45,111 bases of DNA, from IMG/VR virus record IMGVR_UViG_3300010883_000073, positions 1-45,111 of that record; one strand, 5' to 3'. Within the stretch, counting starts at the first letter, position 1. Each line of letters starts with the position of its first letter. Origin of the DNA: a virus. Positions 9,417 to 17,916 of the stretch are shown in pieces. The notes under the pieces are model-generated. The model was not told the origin of the DNA, did no database searches, and was given only the letters and a program-made list of their open reading frames with translations. The translations under genes were made by a program, and so were the position numbers.

Positions 9417-9759
9417 TAGTATCCTCCTTTGCTACTGTATTTTCTGTCATAGCTCGGCGTGCAACAAGCTTATCTAGCTCTTTTTCGAACTGTCTTCTAC
9501 CTTCTGGTGTAGCCATTATTTTATTCATCAGGCCGCCGAAAACATCAGCAACTTTGAATAGACGTTTGTAGTCTTCTGTGAGTTGTGATTTAAGACGAGG
9601 ATCTGTTTGAGCTAAAAGGCCTTCCATAAAATATGCCTGCGAATCCGGGTTCTGCTTTTCGTTTATGAATTTACCCCAAGCTGTGCTCAGATCTGGCTCC
9701 TGCTCTGGACTATTCTCATCTGAGTTTATCTCTTCTGTATTATTCTTGTCTTCACTCAT
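9394..9759 (-). CDS. Small acidic helical protein between tape measure and tail gene
   Basis: A 121-residue protein I do not recognise. Both ends are acidic and probably disordered (N-terminal SEDKNNTEEINSDENSPEQE; C-terminal KEDTSDDQEDT), with a helical middle from about 26 to 105. Its ATG (9759-9757) lies 18 nt after the tape-measure stop, and its end overlaps the GTG of the 1222-aa gene by 23 nt, so translation of the two may be coupled. Tail chaperones often sit near the tape measure, but usually upstream; here that position is taken by the gp26-type gene. A role as a tail-assembly partner is possible but unproven. No cysteine pairs, membrane segments or catalytic motifs are visible. Confidence 0.65.
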   Translation of the reverse strand: MSEDKNNTEEINSDENSPEQEPDLSTAWGKFINEKQNPDSQAYFMEGLLAQTDPRLKSQLTEDYKRLFKVADVFGGLMNKIMATPEGRRQFEKELDKLVARRAMTENTVAKEDTSDDQEDT

Positions 9760-9777
9760 TTTATGCCGCTCCTTGTC

Positions 9778-12700
9778 CTATTGTCCTAACGACGACTTCA
9801 TCGTATCTGTTTTGACCACACCCTTGGCAATTTGTTCAGCATTCATATTCACTTGGACGTGAACATTCATTGTCAGGTCCTTGGTGAGGTCTAGACTTAT
9901 ATATCCGGAGCCGGCCAGAGCCTCGCCGATCTGGACGGCTGCTCTGATCTCTTTTGATGAAATAGCAGCCGAAATCGCTTGAAGGTCTGTAACAGCTGTC
10001 TTAACATTGGCCACTCGATCTGTAATAGCAGTTGGAATGCGATTTATAGCCGACATTGCAGGTACCAACCCGTCAGTTAAGAACATTGCCAATTTCGTCA
10101 TCGTCTCCACATGAATATTACTAGAATTTGCTTTGAAGCCTCCGGTAATAGCTTCTATCAGTTTTTGAGCCATCGCGATCGGCCCGTTGCCTTTGCCGCC
10201 GCCAGGAAGTCCGAGCATCAGAACTCTTGATGTTTTATAGAAGCTTTGATTCCACGTCATTCCTGATACAGTTCCGACAAATGTGTCCATCTCGGTCATA
10301 AATTTTCCGAGTCGAACCATGCCATCCACAGCTCCTTTCGTCATCTTGCTAAAGTCGACAGCACCAACCGCAGCAACAATGTTTATCAAAGCTTGTCTCG
10401 CTGAACCGCCTTCCGAAAAGACCTCACCCATTGTTACTAGTGCTTTCTTTGCTTTCTTGCCGCCGCCGCCAATACTGGACATTGTTTCAATCGCTGCAGC
10501 AAACTGTCCTACTGCACACATCAATGTACCTAAGATTTTGATACTATGTCTATATTTCCATAGCTTAGAAACCTTTGCCGGATCTGATCCTTCGATGGCG
10601 CCGAGCACACCGTCGATTACTTGAGGCATGCTATAGGCTAATTGTGCGGAGATTCCTGCGACAAGATCCATCACCCCGCGGATGCCTTTGGTTGCTCCTT
10701 TGCCTCCTTTTACTTTCAACTTTGAGACAGTGTCAATAACACCCACAAATGTGCTGACTGCCTCTAGAATTTGTGCTACAAGTGCAATCTGTTTCTTTGC
10801 ATGATCAGGATTGGGAATGCCTTTCACTGTATCCATTATTTTAGTTACAATTATTCCCAAACTGTCACCTAAAGAGCTAGCCATTTGGTAAACCATTCCG
10901 GATGGGACTTTGAAATACCACTCAAGCTCGCTGGCCCATGAAGATCCGCCCCTATGTTTTGCGATCATCTTCATTCCATCGCCGACCATCTTAAGTAGGG
11001 TGCCGGCGGCGGCGATGGCGGCTGTAATGACATCAATTTTCTTCAGTGCATGTTCAGGATTGTCGATTTTGATCGACTTTATCTTGGTCATAAAGTTGGA
11101 GATGCCGCGGCCGACTGCTTCAACTAATGTATCTAAGAATCCACCCTTTTTGAAATACCATGAAACTTCCTCGTCCCATTTCGTTCCCGAGCCCTTATTC
11201 TTTCCCACCATATCCATCGCTTTCATCATCGGGCCGGTGACATTCGCTAGACCTTTGATTGCATTCATAATAACAGCAAGACGTTCGCCGGCCAGTTTAG
11301 GGTTGCCTATTCCGGCCATGACGGGCTTAAGCTGATTCAGGAAGCTAGCAATGGATCGACCTACGGAAGATACCAACACAGCTAAGAGGCCGTCTTTTCC
11401 TCCTCCCCCGGGGGAACCAAAGTACCAGTAAACATTATCATTCCATGAACCTGAACCCTTATACTTTCCGATCATTTCCATGGTCTTCATCAGCGGCCCA
11501 GTAACATCACCTAGCGCCTTTACTGCCTGGCCGACTACCTCCAGCTGAGCCGCAGCTTCTTCCGGGTTTCCAATGCCCTTGGCCACTTCTAGGAGACCTA
11601 CAACGAAACCTTTAATAGCAGGAAGCATATTAGTAAAAGATTCTCCCAGCATTGCCATCATATTACCAAAGTCACTCATTTGAGAAGACATTTGCTCAGC
11701 TTCAGACGGACCCCAGAGCCAGTTGTCCTCAGTCTTTGATGACATTGTTTCCATCGCCGGGCCGACAACTTCCATCATTTTGCCCATGCCTTGCATAAGT
11801 GCTGCCACGATATCAGCTACAGCTCCAAGAACTGCCGGATCTACGTCCATTCCGTTTATTGCTTCTACCATCGGAAGCAGATGATCTGACACCATCTTTC
11901 CAATTTCCTGGCCCATGACCCGGATCAAAGGTTCAGCGGCTTTCATTCCAGAAACCATATTCTCTTTCATCTGCTCCATCAGACCAACTTCGTCGCCTCC
12001 CCAGGTCCCTGCAGCTTCTTGGACTGCTTTCATTTGCGCATCAGAAGGAGACAGCGCTTTCATTATCCCGCCGATTGCTTGCAAGATCGGAGGAATTGCG
12101 TCAAGAAGAGGCCCTACAGCCTCAAAGTCCGCTCCGTCGGTGGCGGCGGCTATATCTACGATCATGTCGCTGACTGCATAGATCATACCTGAGGCTGCTT
12201 CAATAGTTTTAGCCATTCCATCTTGGATGGATTTCATCAATTTTGCAGCACCATTGGGATTCCAAAAGCCTTGGGCTTTTTCGGCTGCGGCAAAGGCTGC
12301 ATCAGAAGGAGAGAACGCCTTCATCAAAGCGCCTATAGCGCCGATAACAGCAGCAATTGCTTTAATTGCCTCTACACCATCCTTTTCAATATTAGCCGAT
12401 TGTGCTAATTCGATCATCTTATCAATGATAGACTGCATTGGTGTCATGATTGTGTTGATTAAACTTTCTACGCTCTTAATACTCTTTTGTAATTCTGCAG
12501 ACTTGTCACCTGATATCGATGCAGCGATTCCTGGATCGATTGCCTCCATAATTCTAGCAACTGCAACAGCAAAAGAAGAGATTCCCATGATAATTGCAAC
12601 GATGGCTTCTGTTACCATCTTAAAGTGTGCGGGATTCTCGATCTTAAGGCCTGCAATTGTCTTGATCGCGGGCATCAAAGAGTCCACCATGGCACCTGCC

Positions 12701-15700
12701 AAGCCCCCCAAGACTCCAAACCCTAGAAGAAGTATACCAATGCCGGCGGTTCCAAACGGCCAAGACATCAGCATAAGACCCAAAAGGCCAGCAACTGGAA
12801 GCATTAGCATTGTTACAAGCATTATCGCTGCCAAGGCAAACATTATCTTTGAAACTGCACCTGGATCAGGGATAGAGCTCAGCATCCACCCGATAGCGGT
12901 TCCAATGCCTCCGAGCGCAAGCATAATTAGTCCCAGGATTCCCAGACCTATAAGAACATTGACTGGGCCGCCACTAACTTTTACAATCTTGTCAACCTGG
13001 CCGGCCATCATGACACACAATCCAGTTGCGAAGATAGCCATTGACATCATCAGCCCCCACTTCAAAGCTTCTCCAACAGAGGGAAGTTTAGTATTAGATA
13101 TCATCCACCCTACTACTATTCCGACAGCACCTATAGCTGGGATTATAAGGAGCATGGCAGCTAGTTCTTTTATAACATCTGATGTTTTTATACCCTTGTT
13201 CATTCTTGCAGCGGCGGCGACCATCAGAATCGTGACAGCAGTGACCAGCATGAACGCGCCGGTTTTGATGATGTCCTCCATAGAAATTGTTTTGATAATT
13301 TGAGCAGCTACCCAAAAAGCGCCTGCTAGGGCGACAATAGTAACAGCAATAAATACCACCATCAGCGCACCCTTTTTCATGGCTTGTTTCCAGTCGGTTT
13401 TGTCCCCACTGATGGCGTCTCCTGTCTTAGACAGAGTTTTTATTGCTTTCTCATCGCCCGGGCTCGGTTCATCGCCACCGCCGGTGGGGATTTTTTTGGC
13501 ACCCATCACTAGTTTCTTTAGCCATGGTCCAATGACATTCTTCATGATCATCAGCACAGAAGCTTTTGCTGCGCCCATGGCGGCAGCAACAAATATCTTA
13601 GTAATCAATATTCTCTGGAGCCACTTCATCGCTGTCTGAATATGTTTGCTGCCCTTGAGTTTTTGGAAAGCAGCGCTGATCATGTTACCGAAAGCTTCTG
13701 CTAGAGGTGGGCCTAACTCCTTGAGAATCGCCCAAATTGATTTTGCAAAGTCAGCAAATGCCGACCCCAGGGCTGATTTTATTGCGGGTGGGTTTCTGAT
13801 GGCATCTGCAATCCCATTGAATAAGCTGGTGAGGCCCTTGATAGCTTTTACCAGTAGCCCCTTAAAGATTGCCCCAAGTGCCTTTAGAAACTTAGCACCG
13901 CCCTTCTTCATTGATCCTGCAGCTGGTCCGTTTCCAGAGAACCACTTCTTGAAAGCTTTCGTCATTCGCTCAAAGAACTTATCAACAGCTGTGTCTGGGT
14001 TTGTCTCTAGATCCTTAAAGAAGCTACCAAAGACTTTCGTAATTTCACTCATCAATTTTTTGATACGCTTAGGATCAAACAGGTCAGACATTCCCTTGAT
14101 CATCTGCTTGACGCCCGGGAAGGAGTCGACAAACATCTTGCCGACTTTCCTTCCGCCCTTGAAGACCTCTTTGAGCGACCTACGAAGATTCTTCATCAAC
14201 TTGCGCATCTCTTTGGTCTTCATAATTCCGGAGGTGAAGCCCTGGACAAATGCATCGAAGAAACTCTTAAATTTCTTTCCGCCGCCGCTGCCAAAGACAC
14301 GATCAATGGAATCAGCCAACTTATTCATCACCTCTGTTTGTGACTTGGCTTGTTTCTCGGAGTCAGCAGCGCCTTTCTCCATATCCTTATAGTTAGTACC
14401 TTGACTCTCCGCAGAGAATGCAGACTCAAGTGCTGCCCCTGTTAGTCCTGTTTGAGTCTCCAGCATCTTTCTTTCAGCTGCAGACATATCTTCAAGAGCC
14501 TTGCCAGAATCAAAGAACGCACGGCGCATCTCATCGATCGCCTCAGGACCGCCCTTCATAAGCTCCATCGCGTCGACATTCATTCCAAACGCTTGTGCCA
14601 TTTGAGCTGCACCTTCTGCAGCATCTTCGAAGTTAAGGTACTTGTTCATGACGCCGGCGAGGTCCTTAACTTCAATACCTAACTTAGCAGCATAGGTTGT
14701 AGCTGCAAGCATCTCTTTCTTCGCCATGTGACCGAAGTTGGAGATATCCTTCATCATCTCGCCCATGCCCTTACCGATGACCTTGGCAGAGACACCAAAC
14801 TTAGCACCCATTTGTTGAGCTGCACCAGCAATTTCTGTGATATACTTGGTACCGTCCTTACCGAGTGCCTTCGCGTGCCTCATCATAGCGGCTGTAGCGT
14901 CTGCACTACCGGTGAAGCCTCGTGTGAGCATTGTTAACTGGACAGCGTTCTTAGAAAATTCTTCTGTAAGTCCGTTAAATGCAGGTCCCAGTGCCTTGGC
15001 AATTTCGCCGGCCTGCTTCATTGCCTCAGCAACACCCTTCCTTCCGCGACCGAAAACTTTTGCTAAAGAAAGGCCTGTGCCTGCAAGATTAGCGCTGGAT
15101 TTTTGAACTGATTTCTGGACAGACGCTAGGGCTTTACCTTCATTTGAGGCTAAATCACCATACACTTTCCGTATGGCTTCTAGTTCTAATCGAATCGGAC
15201 TCGGGCCGCCTCCGCCACCCGATTGTGACATACCGATCAAGCCACCCATTATCTTGAAGGGGAGCATAAGAATCGATTTTCCTACTTTCCCGATTGTGCC
15301 GATAATACCCATCAAGCCCTTGCCTAGACTCTTGAGCATATTCAACGATCCGGCGATGCCCGATACAAGCCCTCCGAAAGCGCCGACCATGGCCGCTTTT
15401 CCGACGTTCATGAGCGCATTTTTCTTTTTGAGTGCTTCAGACTCCGCGTTTGTACCGGCGAGAGCAACATCAGAGGCTGCCTTAGACTTATTGCCGAATT
15501 CTTCAGCAGACTTGGCCGCCGCAGTCATACAACTGTTAATTTTGCCCATATTGGCCTCGATTTCGTCGAGGCCTTCACAGTTGCCCAATGCCTTACATAG
15601 CTGCACAGCAGTAGCAACCTGGCCGGAGAGCATTTTTTGATTTGATGCTAAGAGGGCAGTCCGAGCCTGGAGAACTTTATTGATCTCTTGTTGGATCTTA

Positions 15701-15726
15701 AGATTTCCGGCGTCGCCTTCGGCCAT
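9778..15726 (-). CDS. Tail tape measure protein
   Basis: A 1982-residue protein, the longest in the window, rich in Ala, Gly, Met and Lys with long helices, as expected of tape measures. Residues about 1-560 include Gly-rich hydrophobic stretches (VGAFGGLVSGIAGSLNMLKS) and the helical repeats typical of the tape-measure N-terminal half. About residues 785-1010 hold a series of membrane-like segments (for example MVVFIAVTIVALAGAFWVAA). Residues about 1130-1675 are made of degenerate repeats of 80-95 residues. Tape measures set tail length and may later help DNA cross the host membrane; T4 gp29 has 590 residues, so this one is more than three times longer. It follows the chaperone-type genes, as in most tailed phages. 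The ATG is preceded by TAAGGACAG. A perfect 8-bp hairpin lies inside the gene near its start. Confidence 0.92.
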   Translation of the reverse strand: MAEGDAGNLKIQQEINKVLQARTALLASNQKMLSGQVATAVQLCKALGNCEGLDEIEANMGKINSCMTAAAKSAEEFGNKSKAASDVALAGTNAESEALKKKNALMNVGKAAMVGAFGGLVSGIAGSLNMLKSLGKGLMGIIGTIGKVGKSILMLPFKIMGGLIGMSQSGGGGGPSPIRLELEAIRKVYGDLASNEGKALASVQKSVQKSSANLAGTGLSLAKVFGRGRKGVAEAMKQAGEIAKALGPAFNGLTEEFSKNAVQLTMLTRGFTGSADATAAMMRHAKALGKDGTKYITEIAGAAQQMGAKFGVSAKVIGKGMGEMMKDISNFGHMAKKEMLAATTYAAKLGIEVKDLAGVMNKYLNFEDAAEGAAQMAQAFGMNVDAMELMKGGPEAIDEMRRAFFDSGKALEDMSAAERKMLETQTGLTGAALESAFSAESQGTNYKDMEKGAADSEKQAKSQTEVMNKLADSIDRVFGSGGGKKFKSFFDAFVQGFTSGIMKTKEMRKLMKNLRRSLKEVFKGGRKVGKMFVDSFPGVKQMIKGMSDLFDPKRIKKLMSEITKVFGSFFKDLETNPDTAVDKFFERMTKAFKKWFSGNGPAAGSMKKGGAKFLKALGAIFKGLLVKAIKGLTSLFNGIADAIRNPPAIKSALGSAFADFAKSIWAILKELGPPLAEAFGNMISAAFQKLKGSKHIQTAMKWLQRILITKIFVAAAMGAAKASVLMIMKNVIGPWLKKLVMGAKKIPTGGGDEPSPGDEKAIKTLSKTGDAISGDKTDWKQAMKKGALMVVFIAVTIVALAGAFWVAAQIIKTISMEDIIKTGAFMLVTAVTILMVAAAARMNKGIKTSDVIKELAAMLLIIPAIGAVGIVVGWMISNTKLPSVGEALKWGLMMSMAIFATGLCVMMAGQVDKIVKVSGGPVNVLIGLGILGLIMLALGGIGTAIGWMLSSIPDPGAVSKIMFALAAIMLVTMLMLPVAGLLGLMLMSWPFGTAGIGILLLGFGVLGGLAGAMVDSLMPAIKTIAGLKIENPAHFKMVTEAIVAIIMGISSFAVAVARIMEAIDPGIAASISGDKSAELQKSIKSVESLINTIMTPMQSIIDKMIELAQSANIEKDGVEAIKAIAAVIGAIGALMKAFSPSDAAFAAAEKAQGFWNPNGAAKLMKSIQDGMAKTIEAASGMIYAVSDMIVDIAAATDGADFEAVGPLLDAIPPILQAIGGIMKALSPSDAQMKAVQEAAGTWGGDEVGLMEQMKENMVSGMKAAEPLIRVMGQEIGKMVSDHLLPMVEAINGMDVDPAVLGAVADIVAALMQGMGKMMEVVGPAMETMSSKTEDNWLWGPSEAEQMSSQMSDFGNMMAMLGESFTNMLPAIKGFVVGLLEVAKGIGNPEEAAAQLEVVGQAVKALGDVTGPLMKTMEMIGKYKGSGSWNDNVYWYFGSPGGGGKDGLLAVLVSSVGRSIASFLNQLKPVMAGIGNPKLAGERLAVIMNAIKGLANVTGPMMKAMDMVGKNKGSGTKWDEEVSWYFKKGGFLDTLVEAVGRGISNFMTKIKSIKIDNPEHALKKIDVITAAIAAAGTLLKMVGDGMKMIAKHRGGSSWASELEWYFKVPSGMVYQMASSLGDSLGIIVTKIMDTVKGIPNPDHAKKQIALVAQILEAVSTFVGVIDTVSKLKVKGGKGATKGIRGVMDLVAGISAQLAYSMPQVIDGVLGAIEGSDPAKVSKLWKYRHSIKILGTLMCAVGQFAAAIETMSSIGGGGKKAKKALVTMGEVFSEGGSARQALINIVAAVGAVDFSKMTKGAVDGMVRLGKFMTEMDTFVGTVSGMTWNQSFYKTSRVLMLGLPGGGKGNGPIAMAQKLIEAITGGFKANSSNIHVETMTKLAMFLTDGLVPAMSAINRIPTAITDRVANVKTAVTDLQAISAAISSKEIRAAVQIGEALAGSGYISLDLTKDLTMNVHVQVNMNAEQIAKGVVKTDTMKSSLGQ

Positions 15727-15763
15727 TACTTAACTGTCCTTAGATAGCATTAATTGCTAATTA

Positions 15764-15781
15764 CCATACACTAAGTATTGG
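15764..15781 (-). promoter_or_regulatory. Recurrent motif CAATACTTAGT upstream of tape measure gene
   Basis: On the minus strand the stretch reads CCAATACTTAGTGTATGG, about 40 nt before the tape-measure ATG and in the 77-nt gap after the 83-aa gene. It matches the (C)ATA(C/T)TTA(G/T) pattern seen before several other genes. Position and recurrence suggest a promoter element; there is no direct proof. Confidence 0.3.
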
Positions 15782-15803
15782 TATTACAAAGGTTGCTTAT
15801 ATA

Positions 15804-16055
15804 CTATAATTGCCAGGACAAGCCAGTAACATCCTTAAAACGTCTAGAAGAGACTTTCTTTTTCTGAATCAGCACCAGGATATCCTTAAGTGGAGCATCA
15901 TCTGAATTTAGTGCTTCATAAAGGTTTCTACTGTGGCGCGCAGCATCACAAAAAGCATCAACTTTTTCTCTTGAGCCTTTGATAGAAATGCCGGCTTGCT
16001 CACCCATAATGTAACGTGCGATAGAAACATTGAGTGTGTTTATATTATTTTCCAT
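15804..16055 (-). CDS. Small conserved-looking protein before tape measure
   Basis: An 83-residue protein with the layout of a compact alpha/beta fold: IARYIMGEQAGISIKGSREK (residues 12-31), then a helix VDAFCDAARHSRNLYEAL, and a C-terminal basic part ending TGLSWQL. It has an excellent ribosome site (AGGAGG, 5 nt before ATG). It lies 35 nt after the end of the frameshift ORF and 77 nt before the tape-measure start. I recall similar small proteins next to tape-measure genes of large T4-like phages, without an assigned function. A tail-assembly role is inferred from position only. A motif GCATATTTAGTAA lies just before its ribosome site. Confidence 0.7.
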   Translation of the reverse strand: MENNINTLNVSIARYIMGEQAGISIKGSREKVDAFCDAARHSRNLYEALNSDDAPLKDILVLIQKKKVSSRRFKDVTGLSWQL

Positions 16056-16067
16056 GGTTACCTCCTA

Positions 16068-16080
16068 TTACTAAATATGC
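16068..16080 (-). promoter_or_regulatory. Recurrent motif GCATATTTAGTAA, possible promoter element
   Basis: The 12-base core GCATATTTAGTA occurs here, before the 83-aa gene, and again exactly before the PAS-domain gene (28514-28525). It lies just upstream of the AGGAGG ribosome site. If it is a promoter element, the leader would be very short. Confidence 0.3.
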
Positions 16081-16090
16081 TAGTCCTTAA

Positions 16091-16411
16091 TTATGTGAAT
16101 CGGCGAAGTTTAGAAGGCACTTGTGCTCTGGAGCGTCCTTGCATGGCACGGGCGTCGGCTGAGTTGGCGTGGGCAGCTCTAGAGGCGCCGGTGTCATTAT
16201 CGTTGGCACGTTTAATCTCTTTATTGAGACGCTCTAAGAACCACACTCTTTGCCACACTGGTATATTATAAGCTTCAACATAGGTGAAGCCCATATAGTA
16301 CATCAGCGTGAATATCTGGTCGAGAAAGTATTCTTTAGCTGAGTGTGCGTTACTCGGTGTCAGGCCAAAAAAAGTTGGCGCCCATCGGCAGACGCACCTC
16401 GCTACTTTCAA
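16091..16411 (-). CDS. Downstream frame of a tail assembly chaperone pair (+1 frameshift ORF)
   Basis: This open frame overlaps the end of the gp26-type gene by 62 nt in the +1 frame. It has no convincing start of its own: the only upstream start is a TTG with no ribosome site, and the first ATG is inside the conserved part. The meaningful protein begins after the overlap: a helical domain (EYFLDQIFTLMYYMGF, then YNIPVWQRVWFLERLNKEI), followed by a basic, probably disordered tail. The two frames share a run of seven T (16373-16367 read on the minus strand), where a ribosome moving +1 from TTT would pass from GANFF into GLTPSNAHS. The predicted fusion is about 371 residues. Similar overlapping pairs just before the tape measure make the G and GT tail chaperones of many phages. 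The frameshift is inferred, not shown. Confidence 0.7.
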   Translation of the reverse strand: MKVARCVCRWAPTFFGLTPSNAHSAKEYFLDQIFTLMYYMGFTYVEAYNIPVWQRVWFLERLNKEIKRANDNDTGASRAAHANSADARAMQGRSRAQVPSKLRRFT

Positions 16412-17207
16412 GGCAATGAGGACAGTCCATCCAAGACTTCATGTCAATACCTGGCTCATTGGCATCCATGTGCCGGCGCAGTGTTAGGGAGTCTCTAGCA
16501 GGCATATTTCGAACAAAATGTTGAATCTTTACCATGTCGTCGATATTATCAACCTGACGAATAGAATAGATCAGCTTTTGTGTTACTAGATTGTCTGCTT
16601 GCATTCCTTGCTTCTTTCGACGTTCTGAAGCAATAGTAATTTCCGTCTCGTCCTTACCTGTCAAGAATCTATAGCGAACTGTCTTCTTTGTGATTGGCAA
16701 CTTACATTCGAATAAGTTTGACCCTGCAGCTACAGGCTGAATCTCCAGGCGCTTAATCTTAAGATCAGTCAGCATGAACCCCTGTTTAGATCTTTCACTG
16801 CATGCAGGACAGTCTACTTCGACTGAATACTCGCCGCCGTAACCAGTGACACGAATTGCAGTCATAATAGCGTTTCTATCACCTGACAGCATATCATCCG
16901 GATCTACTGACTTATTAATTAAGCAGGATCGAATTAACTCTGTAATAACAGTTCCCTTCTTAATCAATGTACGTGATGTCAGAATATCCTCATCCTTAGC
17001 CGTCATTGCTCGGATATCAACTGTCTCTTGCCCATATAGTGGGGAATCAGCCGGATAGCATTTGCCTGCAGAGGGAAGTGGAACTGATTCTACTGGAATT
17101 TCAAATCCAAAATCGTCCTTCATGACATTTCGTCTTGGAATTGCAGCTTGTGGATCCTGTCCTCCAAAAACTTCATTTCGTGATTCTCTTGTGGGTTGAT
17201 CAGACAC
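16350..17207 (-). CDS. gp26-type baseplate/tail assembly protein with zinc-binding cysteines
   Basis: A 285-residue protein matching the T4 gp26 'baseplate protein' family as I know it: GKCYPADSPLYGQETVDIRA (48-67), MTAKDEDILTSRTLIKKGTV (68-87) and the GDRNAIMTAIRVTGYG run (109-124). It also has two Cys pairs, CPAC (133-136) and CPHC (262-265), that could bind one zinc. In T4, gp26 takes part in baseplate hub assembly; in many large phages the relative just before the tape measure probably acts as a tail chaperone. The C-terminus MGANFFWPDTE contains the TTTTTTT run where reading may shift +1 into the next frame. It is the first gene after a strong terminator, so it should have its own promoter in the 17208-17315 gap; a TATCAT box at about 17232-17237 is only a weak candidate. 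Confidence 0.8.
   Translation of the reverse strand: MSDQPTRESRNEVFGGQDPQAAIPRRNVMKDDFGFEIPVESVPLPSAGKCYPADSPLYGQETVDIRAMTAKDEDILTSRTLIKKGTVITELIRSCLINKSVDPDDMLSGDRNAIMTAIRVTGYGGEYSVEVDCPACSERSKQGFMLTDLKIKRLEIQPVAAGSNLFECKLPITKKTVRYRFLTGKDETEITIASERRKKQGMQADNLVTQKLIYSIRQVDNIDDMVKIQHFVRNMPARDSLTLRRHMDANEPGIDMKSWMDCPHCLESSEVRLPMGANFFWPDTE
16367..16373 (-). promoter_or_regulatory. Probable +1 frameshift site (run of seven T)
   Basis: On the coding strand the site reads AAC TTT TTT TGG CCT in the upstream frame. Moving one base forward on TTT gives TTT TTT GGC CTG and enters the downstream frame. The upstream stop is 12 nt beyond the run, so the overlap leaves a narrow window for the shift. RNA polymerase slippage on the homopolymer could give the same product. 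Confidence 0.55.
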
Positions 17208-17315
17208 TTGTTCTATCTCCTTAAGCGCTATATGATAGCATTAAACTAATAATCTCTTGCAAACCGCGTGCTGTAAACTTATCAAGTGTACTTGGAGCGC
17301 ATACTGTAGTAAAAT

Positions 17316-17346
17316 AAAAAGGAGAGCCATTAATGGCTCTCCTTTT
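17316..17346 (-). terminator. Strong intrinsic terminator after tail tube gene
   Basis: A near-perfect hairpin: AAAAGGAGAGCCA pairs with TGGCTCTCCTTTT around a TTAA loop (13-bp stem). It is followed on the minus strand by TTTTTATTTT and lies 28 nt past the tail tube stop. The symmetry would let it act in both directions. It separates the neck/sheath/tube genes from the tail-assembly genes. Confidence 0.85.
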
Positions 17347-17373
17347 ATAATTGTTAAAGTGTTGTATGTTGTA

Positions 17374-17862
17374 TTAGTACTGAAGCACGCAATTATCAAA
17401 TCGAATTGATAGTGCAACTTCAGTTGCATCCTCTGCACCATAATCTAAGTCACCAAAGGTGGCATTAGTAAGGAAGCATCCTTTGAGGTCCCAAAGTTCA
17501 ACAACTGTGCCAACAGGATCTAAGAGCTTAAGCTGGCAATCTCTTTTGTAGAAGTCAGCATAACCCGCTCGGCCTGATACCGATTCGAAGTGTGTTCGAA
17601 CCCATTCCATAACCTGCTGTGCACCAGAAGGTGCAATTGGATCGTGTAGCGTTACTGAAATTGCCTCGAACTTTGTCTTACCTGCAAGGTAACGAGTAGA
17701 GTTCATATAGGGAATTTCTTGCTCTGCAATAGTAACTGTTGGTCGAGCAGCAGTCTTCATAAGGAAGGCATCGATGCCTTCGATAGCGAAGACCCACCGA
17801 AACTTTCGTTTCGGCTCAAACTTATTGGGTAGCATGTCTGTGACTGAAAGCGTCTCTGCCAT
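17374..17862 (-). CDS. 19: Tail tube protein (T4 gp19 family)
   Basis: A 162-residue protein, matching T4 gp19 in length (163) and in its position directly after the sheath genes. The sequence shows the beta-rich tube fold: KFRWVFAIEGIDAFLMKTAA (20-39), then the RPTVTIAEQEIPYMNSTRYL strand-loop, VTLHDP, and the C-terminal strand ATEVALSIRFDNCVL. It would stack in hexameric rings inside the sheath to form the channel for DNA. The ribosome site is AGGAGATAAGAAA before the ATG. A motif GTCTATATTTAGATAC lies about 30 nt upstream, and a strong terminator lies just downstream, so tube protein may be made from a short extra transcript as well as from sheath read-through. That would suit its high copy number. 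Confidence 0.93.
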   Translation of the reverse strand: MAETLSVTDMLPNKFEPKRKFRWVFAIEGIDAFLMKTAARPTVTIAEQEIPYMNSTRYLAGKTKFEAISVTLHDPIAPSGAQQVMEWVRTHFESVSGRAGYADFYKRDCQLKLLDPVGTVVELWDLKGCFLTNATFGDLDYGAEDATEVALSIRFDNCVLQY

Positions 17863-17888
17863 TTTCTTATCTCCTAAAAGCCTTGGAC

Positions 17889-17904
17889 GTATCTAAATAT
17901 AGAC
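17889..17904 (-). promoter_or_regulatory. Recurrent motif CTATATTTAGATAC upstream of tail tube gene
   Basis: The minus strand reads GTCTATATTTAGATAC in the 54-nt gap between the second sheath gene and the tube gene, about 27 nt before the ATG. It matches the recurring ATATTTAG-type pattern. A promoter here would fit the need for extra tube protein, but this is inference. Confidence 0.3.
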
Positions 17905-17916
17905 GTCATCTAGTTT

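Noticed and set aside
12227-13303. Long plus-strand open frame (358 codons)
   Set aside because: It lies wholly inside the tape-measure gene on the opposite strand; its Ile/Ala/Pro-rich translation is the mirror of the Gly/Ala/Met-rich tape measure. No ribosome site or neighbours in that direction.
13646-14392. Plus-strand open frame of 248 codons
   Set aside because: Antisense shadow of the tape measure, with no start signal and no recognisable protein character.
15553-15573. Perfect 8-bp hairpin (GGCCTCGA / TCGAGGCC) in the tape-measure gene
   Set aside because: No T run follows and it is inside an intact coding frame near its start; probably a codon coincidence, though an effect on translation cannot be excluded.
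17241-17441. Minus-strand frame of 66 codons across the tube gene end and terminator
   Set aside because: It runs through a strong terminator hairpin and overlaps the tube gene in another frame; no ribosome site.
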